A stretch of 64,000 bases of DNA from contig CM075102.1 of assembly GCA_037576195.1 (NCBI GenBank), positions 15,682,745 through 15,746,744 of the forward strand, given 5' to 3'. Position numbers and translations under genes: made by a program. Under the pieces are notes generated by a model. That model saw only the letters and a program-made list of their open reading frames with translations, was not told where the DNA came from and searched no databases. This DNA comes from Phytoseiulus persimilis (taxonomy: Eukaryota > Arthropoda > Arachnida > Mesostigmata > Phytoseiidae). Positions 59,256 through 64,000 of this stretch are shown here, one piece after another (within the stretch, counting starts at the first letter, position 1; each line of letters begins with the position of its first letter).

Positions 59256-62200
59256 TCAACGGCGGTCAATTGAATAGAAAATAGAACTACCCTCGGAGAT
59301 CGGAGCTTTTCCTGAAAGATCCGAAGCTCCTTGGAAATGTCCCGAAAAAAATGCTTTCATAGCGGGGAAATCGACTCCGGAGTTTGTTACTTTTCTGATC
59401 TGTTCAGGTCGTGTTCCGAAGTCCGGTGAGTCGAAACCACGGTCGCCAAGCAGACCCACTGTATCGTATCATCGCTCGAGAACAAAGCCTTCATTCTTGC
59501 CTTTTTTAAACGGATCCCTGGGTCAAAAGCCACGAATGTCCTTTTCTGGGTAAGAAATTGGTCGGAAAATAGAGCCACTCCGGAGTTTCGTACACACATA
59601 GACTCGGAGCGCTTCGTGGACATCGGCGATGAGACTTTCAACAGGATCGTGAAACGCCTCGACTTCACTTCCTACGATCTATATCGTCGGGTGATTGAGG
59701 CAGACGGAGGGGAGGATCACCGATGAGCGATCCTGGTGGAAAACATCCGTAGCGCTCGAGTCGGAGATGCGATTGAAGGAATCAAACAACAGACGGAGGC
59801 TTTGTTCTTGCGCTATAATAAGTTTCCTATACTGAAATGAGAAGAATTCGGAAGAAACGTCAGCGAATAATTGCAGGTGATCCGAACTCATCCGATGGAC
59901 TTTTCCAAGCTGATAGAAGAGCTTCCCTGGAGTTTCTAAGCCATGTCCACTACATTCCGTCCGAAAAGCCCCAATCCATTGTTTCCCGCTGTCGCCATCT
60001 GCTTCCGAAAGGGCGAGTCCGGCGACGTTCAGCTGGAGTGTCCCGGCATGCGACGAGGTAGTTGGAGACTTTGTGAAGATGGTCCTCAGTCTGGTGGCAT
60101 CAAAGATAAACTTCATTCCTCTTTCTGTGGCGATGTATTGTGTCGGGGATTTAGTCGCGATACTGGTTCATCGTCGAACGGATCCGGCTACTAGAAAACG
60201 ATGCTCGAGCGTTTCGCTCTACGGAACTAATCCCGGCCTTTGAGATGCTGCATCTCTGCGATGCGTCGTCGAGAGGCCTCGGTAGGTCTTCAAACAGCCC
60301 AGACGACATCCTTCAGGTCTGTCTTCGGCATCGGCAGTTCTGAGCGGCTACCGAAGTCGGACCGTCTCAGCGCGAAGTCTTCAGGTTCTCGTGAGACAAC
60401 GGCGCTCCTAGCAAGCTTCGGACGCGCCACCGCGATTTCTAAGCTGGAGGGTTCCGCGGCAGAGGCGCGGACTTCTTCCGTCTGTCTTTGAAGAGCGCTA
60501 GCCGATAAGTCGATTCGCTAGAAATACTGTCTCCGTCCGATAGAGGTAGACTTACGATAATAGCTCACCGAGACACTCTACGACCGGCTCGGACGGTCGA
60601 TCGGTCAGTCGGGCAGGTCCGGAGACGAAGTTCCCGCGACCGAGTGTGGCTTATCAGAGTAGTGATATGAACTGATAACAGCTGCGGAGGGTCGCTGTTT
60701 CATCCAAACGATAAGAGTCAATCAGGAAGCCCTTAACGCATAGCCGGCGATAATGACTAGTTTACGATTGAAATTCCCAAGCTACTAGATAATGTCCAGT
60801 ACTGGGAATTGTGAATTCTCGCCGTACTCCTGTCGCGCGGATTTCGGATCTCGACGAGGGACCGCACTGAGCTGATGGAATTGGCGAGTGGCCTGTGCGA
60901 TGTGCTTCCACGTGCGAATTCACACTTTTCCGTTCACGTTGTCCCGGCAGCTGGCTTTTCGGAGAAAGGATGCCGTTCTCCGTTGGAAAGAGTTCCTTGG
61001 TTCTGCCTCCGAAACTAGCCTCGATTTTACTCGTCGTGGCATTCAGCAGGATTCGAGAGTATTCCGATGAGCGAGTTCCACTGTTATTTTTTTTCGGAAA
61101 AACGAGTACCTCAAGACATCAGCGTTCTATTGACGCGGTGCTCACTCAGATGTAGAGCGCAACGAATCCTCGTGCCCCCCTTCCCGAGCGCAGTCTCCGA
61201 TGTGATCGATCGGAAGGTTGAAACCCACGGCTCAGGAGTATTTTGCACCGTGAACTCCCAGACGGTTTTCCACCGTTCCCTTTGGACCTCCGACCACACT
61301 CAAAATCGGGAAATGTTTCATCCATCGACTGGAGATCCACTCCAAGACTGAGCCCATGGGGTCTCGAATTGCGTCACGGCTCAGATAGAGGGCGAGTTGA
61401 ATTTCGCGATGTCCAACGCTGCTCATGTCGAACGGAAAATAGTTTGGAGCTTGTGTAAAAGACAGAAATCGAGAAAGGAAGATGGGAAGTTCGGGCACTT
61501 CAATAGGCTGGGCGGATTGGTGACTCGAACCTCCGTGAATACGAGCCAACGAACTCTTCGGTCCCCAGGTCTCGGGGACCAACTGGGAATCAGATCCCTC
61601 CAAGAACAGGATCGGAGTACCGAAACTGAAGTGTAGACTGTCTTGCCAATATCCGGCTTTCCGGAAGCGCTGCCTGCGCGATACGGTGCCCCAATCCTGC
61701 ATGGCGATGTCCCAGCTAGTAGCGGCGGAAGCTCTAGCCTAGACAGTCGAACAAACAAATAACCCACCTCCATCTCATTGTCGGCTACCGGCGATCCACG
61801 GACCAGTGTTACGACCTGAAGCATCACGCGATTAGACAAACAGTCGCGAAAGACACCATCGCCACGAACAACCCGAGAAGTCATCTCTCCGAATTTTGAA
61901 CTAGGGACCAATTGGGCGTCCGAAGTCGCTGGCAGCGAGACGGACAGATGGACGGAACTAACGGACGGCGGAATCTTCGATGATATTTCGTCTCGGAACA
62001 GAGGAGAAGACGGAGGAGCCGCAGCCGGGTCTCTAATTGGGCGACGAGCAGAAGCGACAGAGACCGACACGGCGCCGCTGGCGTAGCCCCACCAAGGCCG
62101 CCGTCGCCAAGCTATCATCAAGATGTGAAACTTTCTTCACCACATTGAAAGGAGTGAGCCAACGGATATCTCGCTCGGAGGATCCAACGAGTCGGGATCG

Positions 62201-62280
62201 GCCGGTTCAGCAGCCACCCAGTCTCTCGATGGAGTGATACAATCACAGTCATCAGCTCGAGCCCTATCTCAACCACTGGT
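59256..62280 (-). other. coding-like minus-strand stretch, gene not resolved
   Basis: Several adjoining minus-strand segments read like protein with codon-like third bases, but frames change between them and no family is recognised. Examples, from the upstream end: ITPSRDWVAAEPADPDSLDP (about 62.2 kb), VVKKVSHLDDSLATAALVGL (62.12 kb), SDAQLVPSSKFGEMTSRVVR (61.9 kb), then after a possible 52-bp intron (GAG|GTGGGT to CTACTAG) WDIAMQDWGTVSRRQRFRK (61.7 kb), MKFIFDATRLRTIFTKSPTT (60.1 kb), and after an acceptor CTTCTCATTTCAG at 59.84 kb YRKLIIAQEQSLRLLFDSF. It could be one multi-exon gene with assembly indels, a decaying gene, or chance. The first two joins need one extra A in a run (TTTCAATG to TTTCAAATG), the same error type as in NKIRAS. 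Confidence 0.22.
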
Positions 62281-63379
62281 TCGACCGACCGGAACAGAGA
62301 AAGAGTGAGAGACTATGTCGGACAGGCGGCGGCGGTGGCGGAGATCGTGGGCATGTTCGGCTCCTCGGCTGGATGGTTAGCCCTCAAATGGTGGGTCATG
62401 TTAGTTTTTGTTTCGAACGAACGTAACTCCGCACCCGCCGAATTTCTCTGAAGCAATTTCATCGTCGGAATTCTCGCTTCCACATCGGCCAGGGCAGAAT
62501 ACGACGATCTTGTGAGAATTCGCCGTCGATAAAAACAAACGAACGGGTTGAGGAGGAGATCGTGATCAAACTCCGACACTTCAAAGTCAGACGGCCTCAC
62601 TTATGTGGTCCAGGGAGCGTTCCGGGCCCCGAATCCGCACTTTCCGACGCTGTATTCGCCTCTCCGAGCATCAATTCGGCGCAATCACTGGAATACTCTG
62701 CTAATTGTGATATTGGTCCTCCGATGTGAGGGATGCTTTCAGCCCGGAAAGAATAACACCCGATCGGAGTCGGACCCGCGTCAACTGAGGCTCACGCCGA
62801 AACTTTGATTCAAGGCACGATCGTTAAGCGAACCTCTCCTTCGAGTGTAAACACCCGGAGAACCAACGCGAAAACCAATCTCAGCCCGTTCGTTTCCATA
62901 GATTGTGCTTGCTCAGAAGGGCTTCTCGAGGAGCGGTTGAAATTTCGTCCGATTTGAGCAAAGGAAGTCACTTTCGAAGCGCGTCGGAAGCGAGCTACGA
63001 CGCAGCCGATTTGCGAATCCTGCGTTGCAGTTGGGAAATCGAAAGAAACCGGAGACGCAACAGATGGAGGGATCACATGGCATTGCTCGCCATGCTAGGA
63101 CTTTCCGCGGGTTGCTGTTAAACGTTCTCGAGTCTGCGCTCAGCAATGCGTGCTTGGCGGTGATCTCCGAGGGCGTGTTCCATACAAATTGTCGATGCTG
63201 ATCGTAGTTCATCGAGATCCTCTCCTCCGTCTCTCTACGGTCTTCGCAGGAATTCTTTCAAGCCAGGGGCGCGGGGGAGAAGGCACCAAAGCGTTCCCAT
63301 CTAGATCCGTCCCGCGTTGCAGTTGGAAGAACGGCCAATATGAAGAACTGATGGAAGGCGCAAGCGGTGATTCAAGCTC
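62281..63379. other. no gene supported
   Basis: Nothing recognisable on either strand. Confidence 0.4.
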
Positions 63380-64000
63380 CAGAGGAACGTAAACACGGTG
63401 TGAATCTGTCGATGCGAATCCGTATGTGTCATGAAGACCTGGTGAAGGACTCTAGCATCTCATTGGTCCGTAGAAAAGAACGCCCGCAGGAAAGAATTCG
63501 CTCTATATGAATACACTCCGAATCTTATCCCACGATCTTGAACGATGCCGAAGACTTCTCGACCATGCAAACTCAGGAGCGCATCCGTGAAACACATCCA
63601 GCACATGCCAGATGAAATATGGTCAAAATCACTCCCGAATAGGATAGAGATCCTCGGGAAACAGACCGAGCTCTGCATACGAACGCAGGCGCTGACTCGA
63701 GCCACCAATATTGGTCTGAGGAACACCAGCCCTGAATGCACATAATTGAAGAGAGAGTGGAAGAAATGTGAGAGCACAGCTGGAGGCGAGACACCCTTCT
63801 AGAAAAACAGCCTGAGCCGATACTGTGAATGAGGTACGAGGTTTTACTTTCACGGCAATCGAAGATGGGTGCTCCAGTAGCCCGAGCGACAGCAGGCATG
63901 CTGCCAACTAAAGGACTTTCCGGCAACAGGGCAACAACGTGTGCCTAAGATGCGGCACATACCAAGAGACTGTACAACACATAAACTTCGAATGCAAGAC
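63380..64000 (+). mobile_element. LINE fragment (C-terminal zinc-binding motif), cut by window end
   Basis: The last 70 bases encode VCLRCGTYQETVQHINFEC on the plus strand, the C-x2-C...H-x4-C motif found near the C-terminus of many non-LTR retrotransposon polyproteins (C-x2-C-G...ETxxHxxFxC). Upstream sequence back to about 63.4 kb gives broken plus-strand frames compatible with the same protein, with several stops. The element continues beyond the window. The left limit is uncertain. Confidence 0.55.

Noticed and set aside
1-64000. CRISPR arrays, operons, ribosome binding sites, prophage
   Set aside because: Introns, AATAAA signals and LINE/hAT remnants mark the DNA as animal nuclear; no prokaryotic feature was seen.

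Overview
The window looks like nuclear DNA of an animal, most likely an arthropod. Base composition is near 50% GC, real genes are split into small exons by introns of about 70 to 800 bp, poly(A) signals are AATAAA, and there are LINE, hAT-like and TA-flanked DNA-element remnants. A parasitiform mite would fit the GC content, compact introns and TCGA-rich flavour, but no marker here proves the taxon. All convincing genes lie on the minus strand in the right-hand 23 kb.

Layout. From 1 to about 32.3 kb I find no gene I can defend. This part is unique-looking sequence sprinkled with short period-3 and period-4 simple repeats; open frames of up to about 200 codons occur on both strands but look like chance. 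A decayed LINE lies at about 32.9-35.2 kb, ending in an AATC-type tail. A long fold-back repeat with 45-bp tandem units inside lies at 37.0-37.9 kb. A three-exon gene for a small secreted cysteine-containing protein lies at 41.1-41.9 kb.

The main object is a C2H2 zinc-finger gene running from 51.2 kb down to 42.3 kb. Three 5' exons (51.2, 50.2 and 49.9 kb) end in the middle of a zinc finger (C-x2-C half, splice after AA). Downstream lie two large tandem terminal-type exons, A (48.5-46.8 kb) and B (46.1-44.5 kb), and a third partly decayed one, C (43.9-42.3 kb). Exons A and B each start with a single G in the matching phase and each supply the His half of the split finger with the correct spacing. 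This is the architecture expected of one gene that swaps its DNA-binding domain by alternative splicing, as lola and mod(mdg4) do in insects, but with the splice junction inside a finger.

To the right follow a pair of TA-flanked miniature elements (52.45-52.87 kb), an NKIRAS (kappaB-Ras) gene with five coding exons (54.8-53.7 kb), a repeat related to the 37-kb fold-back (55.65-55.83 kb), a 312-bp hAT-type miniature element with an 8-bp target duplication (56.1-56.4 kb), a fossil reverse-transcriptase C-terminus (57.2-58.05 kb), a coding-like but unresolved minus-strand stretch (59.3-62.3 kb) and the tail of another LINE running off the right edge.

Several clear coding exons (zinc-finger exons A and B, NKIRAS) carry one-base frame breaks, mostly single missing bases beside A runs. 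Either this assembly has homopolymer indels or several genes are decaying. The first is more likely for NKIRAS and exons A and B, the second for exon C.
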